From: Desulfobacca_B sp046538075
GTDB taxonomy: Bacteria; Desulfobacterota; Desulfobaccia; Desulfobaccales; Desulfobaccaceae
Direction of reading: 5' to 3'
Assembly (NCBI GenBank): GCA_046538075.1
Contig: JBKHJN010000050.1
Span: 1-15,668, forward strand
DNA length: 15,668 nt
This document shows, in pieces, positions 7,662-15,524 of this stretch. A model generated the notes under the pieces. It ran no database searches. It saw nothing but the letters and a program-made list of their open reading frames with translations, and was not told where the DNA came from. Made by a program: the position numbers and the translations under genes. The stretch's first letter is position 1, and every line of letters starts with the position of its first letter.

Positions 7662-10600
7662 TCAACTCAGCTCAAATCCGAACAGCAGAGTTTTCGCCTC
7701 CCTTTGCAGATCCGGCTCATCCACCTCCGCGGCCCAGACTTTGAGCAGATCGACAATCTTTTCCTGATGGTCCCGGGCTTTCTGTTCTAAATAGGCTCGG
7801 GCCACCGGAACATCTCCCTCCCGAAAGGAGACTATGACCCCCAGCATGACATCCCAATCGGTCTGGGGATGGGCCAGCCGCTGCGGGCTACGTTCTTCGG
7901 GCCGGGTCAGCCGTAGTTTGGAACCTTTGCGCACCAGGGGGGCATGGAAGCCCACGGTCTCGGCATCGGCCCGGCGGCTGCGGCGACCTGGGCCCTGCTG
8001 GTTAATGCCGATCATCCGGCCTTCCACCCGGTAGCCAGCCGGTTTGCCCACCAGGGCAATATTCAGGGATTTGGATAGGTTGAGGGCCTCATCATAGCTG
8101 AACTCATTCAAACCCCAGATGCCAAACAGGGTCAGCGCCATGGCCGATTCGGGGTCCAGATCGTCCACCGACAGGCGCTCCTGGGTCAGGCGGCGGATGT
8201 GGTTTTCGGCCACCACCCGGGAGGCCTCGTTCATGGCCCGAAGCGGCCTGACCGGCTCATCGCCGTCCAGGACCGGCCACTGCTCGGAAAGCACCCGCAG
8301 GGCCCGGCCATAGCAGGCCACCATCTCATCCACCGGATTGAGCCTTAAGGGTTTAAACTCCTTGAGTCCGGCTTCCACCGCCCGGCGAATCTGCGGTTGC
8401 ACCCCCTGGCCGCCCAGCCCGGTCCACAGGGCGGGGAAATCCGGCTGCTTTTCCCGCTTGCGGCAGGAAATAAAGATAGAACTGGCCGCCGCGGCCGTTT
8501 CCATTTGATGCATAGACTTAGCAAATTCTGATTCTATGGGAAATGATGATATAATTATCAAGCCTGAATCGATTAATGAACGAATTAAAGATTCCCAGGC
8601 TTTTTGGCTTTTATGGGTAAACATAAGAGTCATAATGCCGTCGTCCTTTAGGATTCGCCGGCACTCCCGAAAAATTTCGGCCATCATCAGCTCATAGGCC
8701 TGGTTAGCTGCCAATTCCGAGCCATCGCGAGTGGGATTGGCCACCGCCTCCTTCTTTTTATCGGTCAGGCGGCGATCAAACACGCCGGGGTAAAGGTCTC
8801 CCAAGGTTCTTTTCTGCCAGACATAAAAATAATCGGAGAGTTCGGCATACTGGACATTGTTATAATACGGCGGGTCCATACAGACCAGGTCCACTGAGCG
8901 ATCGGGAATCTCCGGCAGATGGGCCGCGGTCCGGTTTAAGATGACCAGGGGTAATTCCAGTCCCTTTTCAACACTCTGGTTTAAAGGGGAAAGCAAGGCC
9001 GCCATGCCTTGATAAGCATCGACGATCTGAGATAAGCCCCAGGCGGCCCCGGAATTGGGGCCGGTAAAGATCATTTCCCCGAAAGTCCATTTCAAAGAAT
9101 AATCATGACGCCCGAAAGTTCCAGATACAATGGCTCTTTGAGGAATCCACCTTGTCTGCCTACTGTTATAATCCACTCCCTTGTCAATGGCGAATTGCAG
9201 ATACGTCACCACCGCCCGGCCTTTTCCGGGTCCCAGTTCCGCCAGAATCTGGGGCTTTAAGCGATTCAGGCCTTCCACCAGGGTGAGGTGGCCCAAGAGC
9301 TGCCGGGGGGTGAACATATCACAGAAGCGGGGCATGCCGTAACGCAAAGGTTCAGCGGTTTTATGCCCTTCTGGCACTTTTTCCGTCGGGATCAGGCCCT
9401 GGGCCTCCCATTGGGGCCATTTCTCCTGGAGGCGTTGTTCGGCGTCCTTGATGGCCGCCAGATCCGCCGCGTTGGGCGGCCTGAAAAAGCGCACCTTGCG
9501 GGTTCTGATTTCCCCCTTCCGGGGGCCGCTCTTATAACGCTGAGGCTGGCCGTGCTTATCCAGCAGCGGCTCAAAGCGCACCGCCACCACACAGTAAAGG
9601 CGATCCTGCCATGACCCCAGAGGAGATTCGCCGCGGGCCTGGGCCTTGATTTCGGTGTCAGCAATCGCCTGCCGGCAGTGGACGCAGGTGCCCACCCCGT
9701 CCTTCACCGTGGCCAGGTTAGGGTCTTCCCCTTCCGGCCCTCTGCCCTGGGCTACTCGATAGGTCTCAAAGCGCACCTTCCCTTGCCGGGCCCGGCCATC
9801 GGTAATGATCTTCACCCCCCACTGGTCCCCCTCCTCCTTGGAGAGCCAGCAGGAATTAAGCAGCGGCGCCTCCCCGTGGCAGTGGGGACAAGTCACTTGG
9901 CGGCAGAATATAAAACCATCCAAGGTTTCTGGTTGACGCAAAAATTGGGGCAAGATCTCCGTGCACTTCTGTAAATGTTTTTGCAATTCTTGACATTGTT
10001 GTTCTGGCAAAGGTGAAGCCGGAAATAAACTTTCAACCTCTTTAACCATCAAGAACCGCAATTCCTGGCACCATTTTTGGATTTCATTAGTAAGTTGCGG
10101 CCCAAATCTGGCGGGATAATCCAGGGTGGCATGGAGGATAACCGCGGCTACCGGGTTCAGTTCGTTGGCGATCACCCGATAACCAAGTCTTAAGGCTTCG
10201 AAGGGGATTGAGCCACCGCCTGCAGTAGGGTCTAAGATAGTCAGATCAGCAGGGCGATACTCTTGCAAAGCTGTATAAGCTCGATTATAGCCATACTTAT
10301 CTTCGGAAGTCCTTATGCGTAAAAACTCTTCTAATGAAATGCGTTCCTTGGCCCCGGCAGGATCCCCCATAGTTCTTCTTATTTTAAGTTTGGCCTCCAG
10401 ATCTGGGAAAGGCTCTGGCAGCAGTTGGCTCTCCCACTCCCAGCGCAGCAGTATCGGATCCTGAGCCAAATTTGGGTTGCTGATTTTTAATTCTGCGATT
10501 AGATTAATATTTTCCTGGCGACGCTGGTTTTCTTTTGCGATTGACCTCAAAACCACCGCATCAACCGGCAACACTTCTCCGCCCTGGCCGTCCGGTATCA

Positions 10601-10886
10601 CTTTTGCCAGGATATTGCCGTTCAGCGTCCAGGGCTGGCCGTTGACCAGGGCCTGGACCTTCTCGATGCCCAGTCGGCGGACAAACAGCTCCGGATCGTA
10701 ATCCGCCGGTAACAGCGAGGCCAGGATGGCAGCCCGGCTGGGGGTCAGGGGCCGCCGGGCCCACCAGACATGCAAATAATACAGGGGGGGCAAGGCAGAG
10801 CTGGCCCCTCGCTCCCGCTGGGTTTCCGCCCCGACCTGGTGGCAGGGAAAGCCATGTTCAATGAGGCGCTGATCATCTGCCGTCAT
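7662..10886 (-). CDS. DUF1156-type DNA adenine methyltransferase
   Basis: This 1074-aa protein is a large S-adenosylmethionine-dependent DNA methylase, expected to make N6-methyladenine and protect self DNA. The N-terminus (about 8-55, with LHVWWARRPL and SRAAI) matches the DUF1156 domain. LDPTAGGGSIPFEALRLGYR (218-237) is the SAM-binding motif I. DPPYYN (671-676) is the catalytic DPPY motif. Cys pairs CPHC (333-336) and CVHC (401-404), with nearby Cys328 and Cys346, suggest an inserted zinc ribbon. The ATG at 10886 has AGGAG 6 bases upstream. It follows the toxin gene by 112 bases that contain a duplicated copy of its own start region. GC content swings sharply inside the gene, from about 72% over 8401-8460 to 30% over 8521-8580. 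It is probably the modification subunit of the defence operon. Confidence 0.93.
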   Translation of the reverse strand: MTADDQRLIEHGFPCHQVGAETQRERGASSALPPLYYLHVWWARRPLTPSRAAILASLLPADYDPELFVRRLGIEKVQALVNGQPWTLNGNILAKVIPDGQGGEVLPVDAVVLRSIAKENQRRQENINLIAELKISNPNLAQDPILLRWEWESQLLPEPFPDLEAKLKIRRTMGDPAGAKERISLEEFLRIRTSEDKYGYNRAYTALQEYRPADLTILDPTAGGGSIPFEALRLGYRVIANELNPVAAVILHATLDYPARFGPQLTNEIQKWCQELRFLMVKEVESLFPASPLPEQQCQELQKHLQKCTEILPQFLRQPETLDGFIFCRQVTCPHCHGEAPLLNSCWLSKEEGDQWGVKIITDGRARQGKVRFETYRVAQGRGPEGEDPNLATVKDGVGTCVHCRQAIADTEIKAQARGESPLGSWQDRLYCVVAVRFEPLLDKHGQPQRYKSGPRKGEIRTRKVRFFRPPNAADLAAIKDAEQRLQEKWPQWEAQGLIPTEKVPEGHKTAEPLRYGMPRFCDMFTPRQLLGHLTLVEGLNRLKPQILAELGPGKGRAVVTYLQFAIDKGVDYNSRQTRWIPQRAIVSGTFGRHDYSLKWTFGEMIFTGPNSGAAWGLSQIVDAYQGMAALLSPLNQSVEKGLELPLVILNRTAAHLPEIPDRSVDLVCMDPPYYNNVQYAELSDYFYVWQKRTLGDLYPGVFDRRLTDKKKEAVANPTRDGSELAANQAYELMMAEIFRECRRILKDDGIMTLMFTHKSQKAWESLIRSLIDSGLIIISSFPIESEFAKSMHQMETAAAASSIFISCRKREKQPDFPALWTGLGGQGVQPQIRRAVEAGLKEFKPLRLNPVDEMVACYGRALRVLSEQWPVLDGDEPVRPLRAMNEASRVVAENHIRRLTQERLSVDDLDPESAMALTLFGIWGLNEFSYDEALNLSKSLNIALVGKPAGYRVEGRMIGINQQGPGRRSRRADAETVGFHAPLVRKGSKLRLTRPEERSPQRLAHPQTDWDVMLGVIVSFREGDVPVARAYLEQKARDHQEKIVDLLKVWAAEVDEPDLQREAKTLLFGFELS

Positions 10887-10892
10887 GCTGTG

Positions 10893-10897
10893 CTCCT
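10893..10897 (-). promoter_or_regulatory. Ribosome binding site of the methyltransferase gene
   Basis: AGGAG lies 6 bases upstream of the ATG at 10886 and fixes that start. A duplicate copy 71 bases further upstream has the related GGAG before a second ATG at 10957. Confidence 0.8.
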
Positions 10898-10910
10898 AAA
10901 CCGGGGTGGA

Positions 10911-10943
10911 GACCCTCACCCTAGCCCTCTCCCAGAGGGAGAG
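10911..10943. repeat. REP-like element with CTCTCCC/GGGAGAG hairpin
   Basis: A perfect 7-base stem, CTCTCCC (10927-10933) and GGGAGAG (10937-10943), closes on an AGA loop. It is preceded by GACCCTCACCCTAGC. This CCCTCACCCTAGCCCTCTCCC pattern is, from memory, a very widespread intergenic repeat in bacteria. It lies between the toxin stop and the methylase start. Confidence 0.75.
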
Positions 10944-10957
10944 TGGACTGCGGCCAT
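10916..10957 (-). other. 13-codon upstream reading frame created by the duplication
   Basis: The duplicated ATG at 10957, with GGAG 6 bases before it, opens a frame MAAVHSPSGRGLG that stops at 10916-10918. That stop lies 29 bases upstream of the true methylase start and is out of frame with it. If translated, it could compete for ribosomes or change methylase expression. There is no evidence that the peptide itself matters. Confidence 0.35.
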
Positions 10958-10998
10958 GCTGTGCTCCGCTAAACTGGAACGAAGAGGGGTTTAAGAAT

Positions 10999-11265
10999 TC
11001 ATAACTTTCGGTAAGCTGCTTGCCGGGGGAGAATTGCCGTGATGAAAACCAGGTGTTCATTCTCGTTGACCTGATAGATTAAGCGCCAGCCTCCGATTCG
11101 GGAGGATCGTCGTCCGGGCGCCGTTTTGAGTGGCTTGGAGATCCTGGGAGAGAAAGGATCGTGGGCCAGTTCGTCAATGCGAGCCTGAAGGCGCTTTAAG
11201 GTCGTTTGGTCAAGGGACTCTAATGCCTTTGCCGCCGGACCGGTCAACCTGACCGCATAACTCAT
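10999..11265 (-). CDS. RelE/ParE-superfamily toxin
   Basis: This 88-aa protein has the size and pattern of a RelE/ParE toxin. It starts with a strand and helical hairpin (residues about 1-35, including SLDQTTLKRLQARIDELAHD), then PLKTAPGRRSSRIGGWRLIYQV, where the family has a basic strand followed by (D/G)xRxIY. It ends in a strand and ILPRQAAYRKL, matching the usual HR..vYr tail. RelE members cleave mRNA on ribosomes and ParE members poison gyrase. The sequence alone does not decide which, though the Arg-rich core fits RelE somewhat better. It overlaps the antitoxin stop by 4 bases (ATGA), so the two are translationally coupled. It sits inside the defence operon, upstream of the methylase. 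Confidence 0.85.
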   Translation of the reverse strand: MSYAVRLTGPAAKALESLDQTTLKRLQARIDELAHDPFSPRISKPLKTAPGRRSSRIGGWRLIYQVNENEHLVFITAILPRQAAYRKL

Positions 11266-11492
11266 AGATCGTGTTTCCGTTTAAACTCTTCCCAGGAAAT
11301 GTAATCACCTCGGGCGACAGCTTCTTCTCCAGCCTGCATGGCGGCCCAATCTTCCGGATTCAAAATCTCAGTATCATACTCTTCTTCCAGCCGTTCATAA
11401 AAGGTATCCACAATCTTGTAAAACAACTCTCCATCTGGCCCCTGCAAGATTACCTTAATTTTATTAAGGAGTTCATCCAGCATTGTGGTCAT
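11262..11492 (-). CDS. Antitoxin partner of the RelE/ParE-type toxin
   Basis: This 76-aa acidic protein is encoded directly upstream of the toxin and overlaps it by 4 bases. It has a helical N-terminal half. Its C-terminus, AMQAGEEAVARGDYISWEEFKRKHDL, is the kind of toxin-wrapping tail seen in RelB-like antitoxins (gxxeiarGeyvsxeEf). I see no clear DNA-binding domain, so autoregulation is uncertain. I chose the ATG at 11492, which has AGGGAG 9 bases upstream. A TTG at 11498 would add two residues but lies only 3 bases from that site. The function is inferred from position, size and the C-terminal pattern, since I cannot name the family. Confidence 0.75.
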   Translation of the reverse strand: MTTMLDELLNKIKVILQGPDGELFYKIVDTFYERLEEEYDTEILNPEDWAAMQAGEEAVARGDYISWEEFKRKHDL

Positions 11493-11511
11493 AGACAAGT
11501 TCTCCCTAAGA

Positions 11512-11555
11512 CCTAGCCGATTATGGCTATGCCCTGATCAATTACCCGAGCTAGG
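11512..11555. promoter_or_regulatory. Inverted repeat upstream of the antitoxin gene, possible operator
   Basis: CCTAGC (11512-11517) and GCTAGG (11550-11555) are complementary arms 32 bases apart, with a smaller AGCC/GGCT pair (11515-11518, 11525-11528) inside. They lie in the 79-base gap before the antitoxin, where an autoregulatory operator would be expected. A CATAAT on the minus strand could be a -10 box, but I found no good -35. Confidence 0.3.
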
Positions 11556-11571
11556 CCAGGTTTTTCACAGG

Positions 11572-12204
11572 TTATTGACTGCTCCGCAATTTTTCCAACA
11601 TCTGGCCAACTGCGGCATCACCCGGCTGGCCGGCCAGCATGATTCTCAACCCGGAGATGGCCCAGCGGTTGGCATCCGGGCCGAAGCTGGTGGTTCGAGA
11701 CAGCAGATAAGCCGCCTCTTCCCGAGTAAAACCGGCTATTCGCCGGGTGAGCAGTTCCACCCGGTCCAATTCCTTGACCCGGAGTTGCAGGCGGAAAATC
11801 AGGCCGAGCTTGACACCCGCCTCTTCATCCAAGGGCAGGCTAAGTTGCAGGCGCAGACCATCCTGAGTAAGATAGCGTTGCAGTTCCAGAGGAATATCGG
11901 CCTGGTCTCTGACCTTGGCGACAATCTGCCGGAGGACCGGCAAAGCGCGGCGTTGGGCCTCACCCCAGAGATGCCCGATTTCCACCAAAGTTTTTTTCCG
12001 GGGCAGGGACAATTGCGCCTGGCGCCGGTTGTTGCCCTCGCCGTGGGACTCCCGCCGTTCCTTGACCACTAATACCGGGGGCGGATAATCCTGCCAGGCG
12101 GTGATCCTCAGGGTATAAGGCGCCCGGTTCACTAGCGGCGCCAAATACTCCGAGTAATAAGCCAGGAGATCAAAAGGCGGTTTCTGGTTAGCCAGTTTTG
12201 CCAT
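11572..12204 (-). CDS. Uncharacterised 210-aa defence-operon protein
   Basis: I do not recognise this protein with certainty. It has no signal peptide, no membrane segment, no cysteine and no visible catalytic motif. The N-terminal third is predicted to be mostly strands (PYTLRITAWQDYPPPVLVVKE). A central helical part (about 70-130, LWGEAQRRALPVLRQIVAKV) follows, and the C-terminal third reads as helical (FTREEAAYLLSR...GLRIMLAGQ). It starts 12 bases after the ATPase gene stops and is surely co-transcribed with it. Small proteins of DUF3780 or DUF7680 type are, from memory, found next to DUF499 ATPases, and this may be one. A structural or adaptor subunit of the ATPase complex is a plausible inference, not shown by the sequence. 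Confidence 0.8.
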   Translation of the reverse strand: MAKLANQKPPFDLLAYYSEYLAPLVNRAPYTLRITAWQDYPPPVLVVKERRESHGEGNNRRQAQLSLPRKKTLVEIGHLWGEAQRRALPVLRQIVAKVRDQADIPLELQRYLTQDGLRLQLSLPLDEEAGVKLGLIFRLQLRVKELDRVELLTRRIAGFTREEAAYLLSRTTSFGPDANRWAISGLRIMLAGQPGDAAVGQMLEKLRSSQ

Positions 12205-12216
12205 GCCGGGGTCCGT

Positions 12217-15200
12217 TCAGCTTTTTTTGAGTTCCTGAATAAATAAACAAGATTCGTCCGGATTGTCAATCTCTAGGTCCGCTTCCGTGGCTGCCCCGGC
12301 CTGAGCCAGGCCGCCTAAAATCTCAAAAAATTCATCCAACTGCTTCATACCCTCCGGAGTTACATTTTCCAGGGTCACTCGCAGCCGGGCCCCAGGGGGG
12401 ATTTCCAAATCCACCAAATCCAGGGCGCGGATGGTGGATTTGGCACCTTTGGCGTACAGACTGCCTAAGCGAGAGAGCAAAGGAATAAGGCGCTGGGCGC
12501 CCTCCCGCCCTGACAGAGTAAAGGTCTGGGGTTTGAGATCCAGCCAGCCGCGTTTGGCAACTGTGGCCGGGGGCACTAAAATCGCGGCGGCATCAACATT
12601 GACTACCATAACGCCCTTACCAAAAATAAGGTCGACAGGTTTTTCGGTCTGCTCCGGGGTCCCCTGGTAAGATCCGATTTTGCCACTCTTCAGGAGATCT
12701 TTGATCTCATCGTCGATGGTTTTATTATCCACCTGGCCATAATGGTCCTGCAACCGCGCCTTGACCTCCTCTACCTTGACCGCCTCGCCCTGCTCCACAG
12801 TACGATAAATGATTTCCTTGATTTTCTCCTTATCTACCGCACCAGGCCCCCAACCTCTTTTATTGGCCCCTGGTAAGGTGATCAGACACCAGCCTTCAGT
12901 AGAGAGATTAAGAGCAAAGGGCAAGTCTCCGGTATCCCGGCTGTAAAATTCCTCCGGTCTGATGCTCTCCCCGCTGGCCAGGCGGAACAAACACCAGGTG
13001 CCGCGGCTGACCCCCGCCCGGATAATCTGCTCGAAAAGGGCGGGGCTTTCCAATACCGGCCAGTGGCGCTGTTGGGCAAAGTTGGTCCGCAGGCTGGCCA
13101 GACTAGGAGTCTCAGTATTTTCAAAAAAGAGCTTCCCTAAGGCTACCAGTCTTTCATAGGTGGCGGCCACCTCAGGGGTTAAGAGTTCTCCGTCCTCAAT
13201 GAGGCCCCGGCGAACTTCTTCCACGACTCCAGCTCCCCCTTCTCCGGCGCCGGCTTTAATCTCCCGGTGAGCAATATAACCGGAGGCGGAGGGATACCAG
13301 AGGGTATCATAAGCCTGGGTCATGGTGGTAATTAACCCATGTTCCCGTTCTTTAAGCTTTTGTTTGAATTCAGCCTCTGCCAAGCGAGCGGTGGAAATCC
13401 CATAATTTTCCGGTTTGGCCTCCAGCTGGCGCATAGCCAGGACCGTGCGGGCCATTCCTTCCAAACGATTAAGCATCTCAGTGGCTTGGGCTATTCTATC
13501 TTCCCCCCAGGTTTCGGATAACTCCTGCACTGTCTGCGGAACCAAGAGAAAGACCAAATTCTGGTTGAAGCGAGGACGGTTGGGACCCACAGTCAGAAAA
13601 AAGTTCTCGGCGGTAATTTTCCCGGCGTCAAGGGCGACTAGACCCAGGACCGGCTTTTTGTCAATATCGGGCAGGTGCTCTGGTAAAGAGACATCATGAA
13701 CCACCTGAAAGGTTTGCTGTTCACCGGTGACCACTTTCCGGGCTGTCGCCGCCAAATGCTCCTCGACTTTTTCAGTGGTCAAGGCTCGGCGGATCTGGTC
13801 CAAGACTTTGTTAATGGAAGGCTCCAAACTGGCGAAGTAGCGACCATGTTGAAAGCGCAGATATAGGGGGCCCTCTTCTATATCGTTTATTTTCTGTAGA
13901 GCCATTTTGATTTGTGGAGGGGTTAAGTCTGGGAAGGCAATGTCGAAGATTGCTTCAGCTTCAGTCATGCCAAAATATTTAGAGCCTAGCCCTTCCGAAC
14001 GACCGACCAGGCTATGTAAGAATACCGTTTTCCAGGTATACTCATACAAAGGATATCCTAAGGGATGTGGATTCTTCTGGTCGGCCATCTGGGCATAGCT
14101 CCGGCCCAAGGTCAAGGTGCCGGAATCAGGGCCACCAATATCGGCATTAAGAATGGGCAACAGGTCGGTCCCGGCGGTTCGCCCCAGAATCTCATCCACC
14201 ATCCTCGAATCGGTTAAGGGAATATGACAGGTGTGGATCATGGGGATCTTAAAACCCTGCTGCCAAATGCTGCGGGTAACCCGCGCCAGTGTTCGTAATA
14301 CCCCCCTGGTCCCCTGAAAGTTCTCGATGGTGGAAACCTTTTCGGTCAGAAAGCGGATGAAAGTGGGATGAAAGGGATAGTGAGCCACCATGATCTCCCG
14401 AAAATCAACCTGTGAGGCTCGAGTCGGTAAAGCAGAGGAATGGCTTTCGTACATTTTCATATAAGCCGCAGCCGTTTCCTCTGCCGCCTGGGGGTCAATG
14501 AACTCAAATAACCTTTTGGCAAGAATACGGGAAATTTCTGCAGCTTGAATGGGGACTATCGTGGTGGCATCCCGAGCCACCACACTGCGGATGTCTTTTT
14601 CGGCTCTTTGAGTCAAGGCAATTACTTCTTCCTCATCGATATCTTGGCCTTTGACTTTCGAGACTAAATCTTTCAGCTTTTCGGTTTCTTTGGCAAAGGC
14701 ATCGGTAGCACTGGCCAAAGTAAGAACCACGGCAACTCCTGAATGGGTTCTGGCATAGCCATGTAAGGCCAAAAGAAAGGCTGCCAGGTTGGCGGCGCCA
14801 TCTGGACGAGCAGCCTGCAGTCGGACGGCATATTGGGCCAGCTCATCCATGATAATCAGAACCTTGCGGCCTCCTAAGACAACATCAAAATAATCCTTCC
14901 CCGGAGCAGCATAAGAGGTTGCATCGGCCTCAACCTCCCGGTAAAGGGCTTCCCCACCAACTTGAAAAGCAATTTCTCCCCAGAGAGTGTAAGGCAATAA
15001 GGTAGGTCCTTTTGGTTTATGAACCGGCAATCCATCTCCGGCAATCCCTACCACTTTAACCTCACCTGGTTCGGGTAGCAGATTGGTGGGGATAATGTCC
15101 TCAACCGCCTCGCGGATTTCTTGCCCTTTAAAACCAAGATGTGCTAGAGCAATAAGGATATGGGTTTTACCGCCACCAAAAGCAGTCTCCAGGCGATGAA

Positions 15201-15447
15201 TAGCGGGCACAGTATCATCTCCTGCCAGCCGGCCAAGTACGTCGGTTAGAATCAGCTTAAGGTTTTCGGTGTGATAGGTAGCTTCACGGAAAAATTTCAC
15301 TCCATCGGTATATACGGAGTGAATTATGCTAGTTTTTCCCTGATAATAATCCATCACCTGGCTGAGACTAGCAGTAAAAATCTCAGGGTTGAAAGTTCCC
15401 GAGATAATGTCATCGCGGGGCTTGCATGTTTGAAGAATGGATCGCAT
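12217..15447 (-). CDS. DUF499-type P-loop ATPase
   Basis: This 1076-aa protein matches the DUF499 family of large P-loop ATPases found in defence loci with DUF1156 methylases and SNF2 helicases. Walker A is ETAFGGGKTH (about 87-96), the family's characteristic FGGGKTH form. Walker B is KVLIIMDELAQY, with MDE at about 200-202. LTLASAT (about 242-248) follows as a probable sensor region. Residues about 871-925 (VDKEKIKEIIYR...IKDLLKSGKIGSY) look like a winged-helix fold, suggesting DNA or partner contact. The start at 15447 is chosen because GGAGGGTGAT lies 6 bases upstream. A longer frame to 15483 would place that site inside the coding region. It is the first gene of the operon. Its role is probably ATP-driven regulation or loading, which is inference. 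Confidence 0.92.
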   Translation of the reverse strand: MRSILQTCKPRDDIISGTFNPEIFTASLSQVMDYYQGKTSIIHSVYTDGVKFFREATYHTENLKLILTDVLGRLAGDDTVPAIHRLETAFGGGKTHILIALAHLGFKGQEIREAVEDIIPTNLLPEPGEVKVVGIAGDGLPVHKPKGPTLLPYTLWGEIAFQVGGEALYREVEADATSYAAPGKDYFDVVLGGRKVLIIMDELAQYAVRLQAARPDGAANLAAFLLALHGYARTHSGVAVVLTLASATDAFAKETEKLKDLVSKVKGQDIDEEEVIALTQRAEKDIRSVVARDATTIVPIQAAEISRILAKRLFEFIDPQAAEETAAAYMKMYESHSSALPTRASQVDFREIMVAHYPFHPTFIRFLTEKVSTIENFQGTRGVLRTLARVTRSIWQQGFKIPMIHTCHIPLTDSRMVDEILGRTAGTDLLPILNADIGGPDSGTLTLGRSYAQMADQKNPHPLGYPLYEYTWKTVFLHSLVGRSEGLGSKYFGMTEAEAIFDIAFPDLTPPQIKMALQKINDIEEGPLYLRFQHGRYFASLEPSINKVLDQIRRALTTEKVEEHLAATARKVVTGEQQTFQVVHDVSLPEHLPDIDKKPVLGLVALDAGKITAENFFLTVGPNRPRFNQNLVFLLVPQTVQELSETWGEDRIAQATEMLNRLEGMARTVLAMRQLEAKPENYGISTARLAEAEFKQKLKEREHGLITTMTQAYDTLWYPSASGYIAHREIKAGAGEGGAGVVEEVRRGLIEDGELLTPEVAATYERLVALGKLFFENTETPSLASLRTNFAQQRHWPVLESPALFEQIIRAGVSRGTWCLFRLASGESIRPEEFYSRDTGDLPFALNLSTEGWCLITLPGANKRGWGPGAVDKEKIKEIIYRTVEQGEAVKVEEVKARLQDHYGQVDNKTIDDEIKDLLKSGKIGSYQGTPEQTEKPVDLIFGKGVMVVNVDAAAILVPPATVAKRGWLDLKPQTFTLSGREGAQRLIPLLSRLGSLYAKGAKSTIRALDLVDLEIPPGARLRVTLENVTPEGMKQLDEFFEILGGLAQAGAATEADLEIDNPDESCLFIQELKKS

Positions 15448-15453
15448 TGATAC

Positions 15454-15463
15454 ATCACCCTCC
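15454..15463 (-). promoter_or_regulatory. Strong ribosome binding site of the ATPase gene
   Basis: GGAGGGTGAT ends 6 bases before the ATG at 15447. It is nearly a full anti-Shine-Dalgarno match and decides the start over the upstream in-frame ATGs. Confidence 0.8.
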
Positions 15464-15494
15464 ATAATGGGATGCCACACCATTTGGCTAATTT

Positions 15495-15524
15495 ATTATA
15501 GCACTTAATGACTAGCCTCGTAAA
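15495..15524 (-). promoter_or_regulatory. Candidate sigma-70 promoter of the defence operon
   Basis: On the minus strand a consensus -10 box TATAAT (15495-15500) follows TTTACG (15519-15524), a 4-of-6 match to the -35 box, with an 18-base spacer. The predicted transcript start near 15488 leaves a leader of about 40 bases before the ATPase gene. It is the only good promoter match I found ahead of the operon. The -35 box is weak. Confidence 0.5.

Larger units (their letters stand above)
10877..10974 (-). repeat. Duplicated methyltransferase start region flanking a REP-like hairpin
   Basis: The stretch 10877-10901 holds the methylase start codon and ribosome binding site. It is repeated at 10948-10974, offset by 71 bases. 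The 13 bases CATGCTGTGCTCC are identical in both, and flanking bases match apart from two substitutions and a 2-base indel. The segment between the copies carries the CTCTCCC/GGGAGAG hairpin. This looks like insertion of a small repeat with duplication of its target. Confidence 0.8.

Noticed and set aside
7834..8034. Plus-strand open frames within the methylase, helicase and ATPase genes
   Set aside because: They are antisense to long genes with clear catalytic motifs, have no ribosome sites of note and no recognisable products.
15448..15483. Longer ATPase start at 15483
   Set aside because: The extra codons contain the strong GGAGGGTGAT ribosome site, and the candidate promoter -10 box is only 12 bases away.
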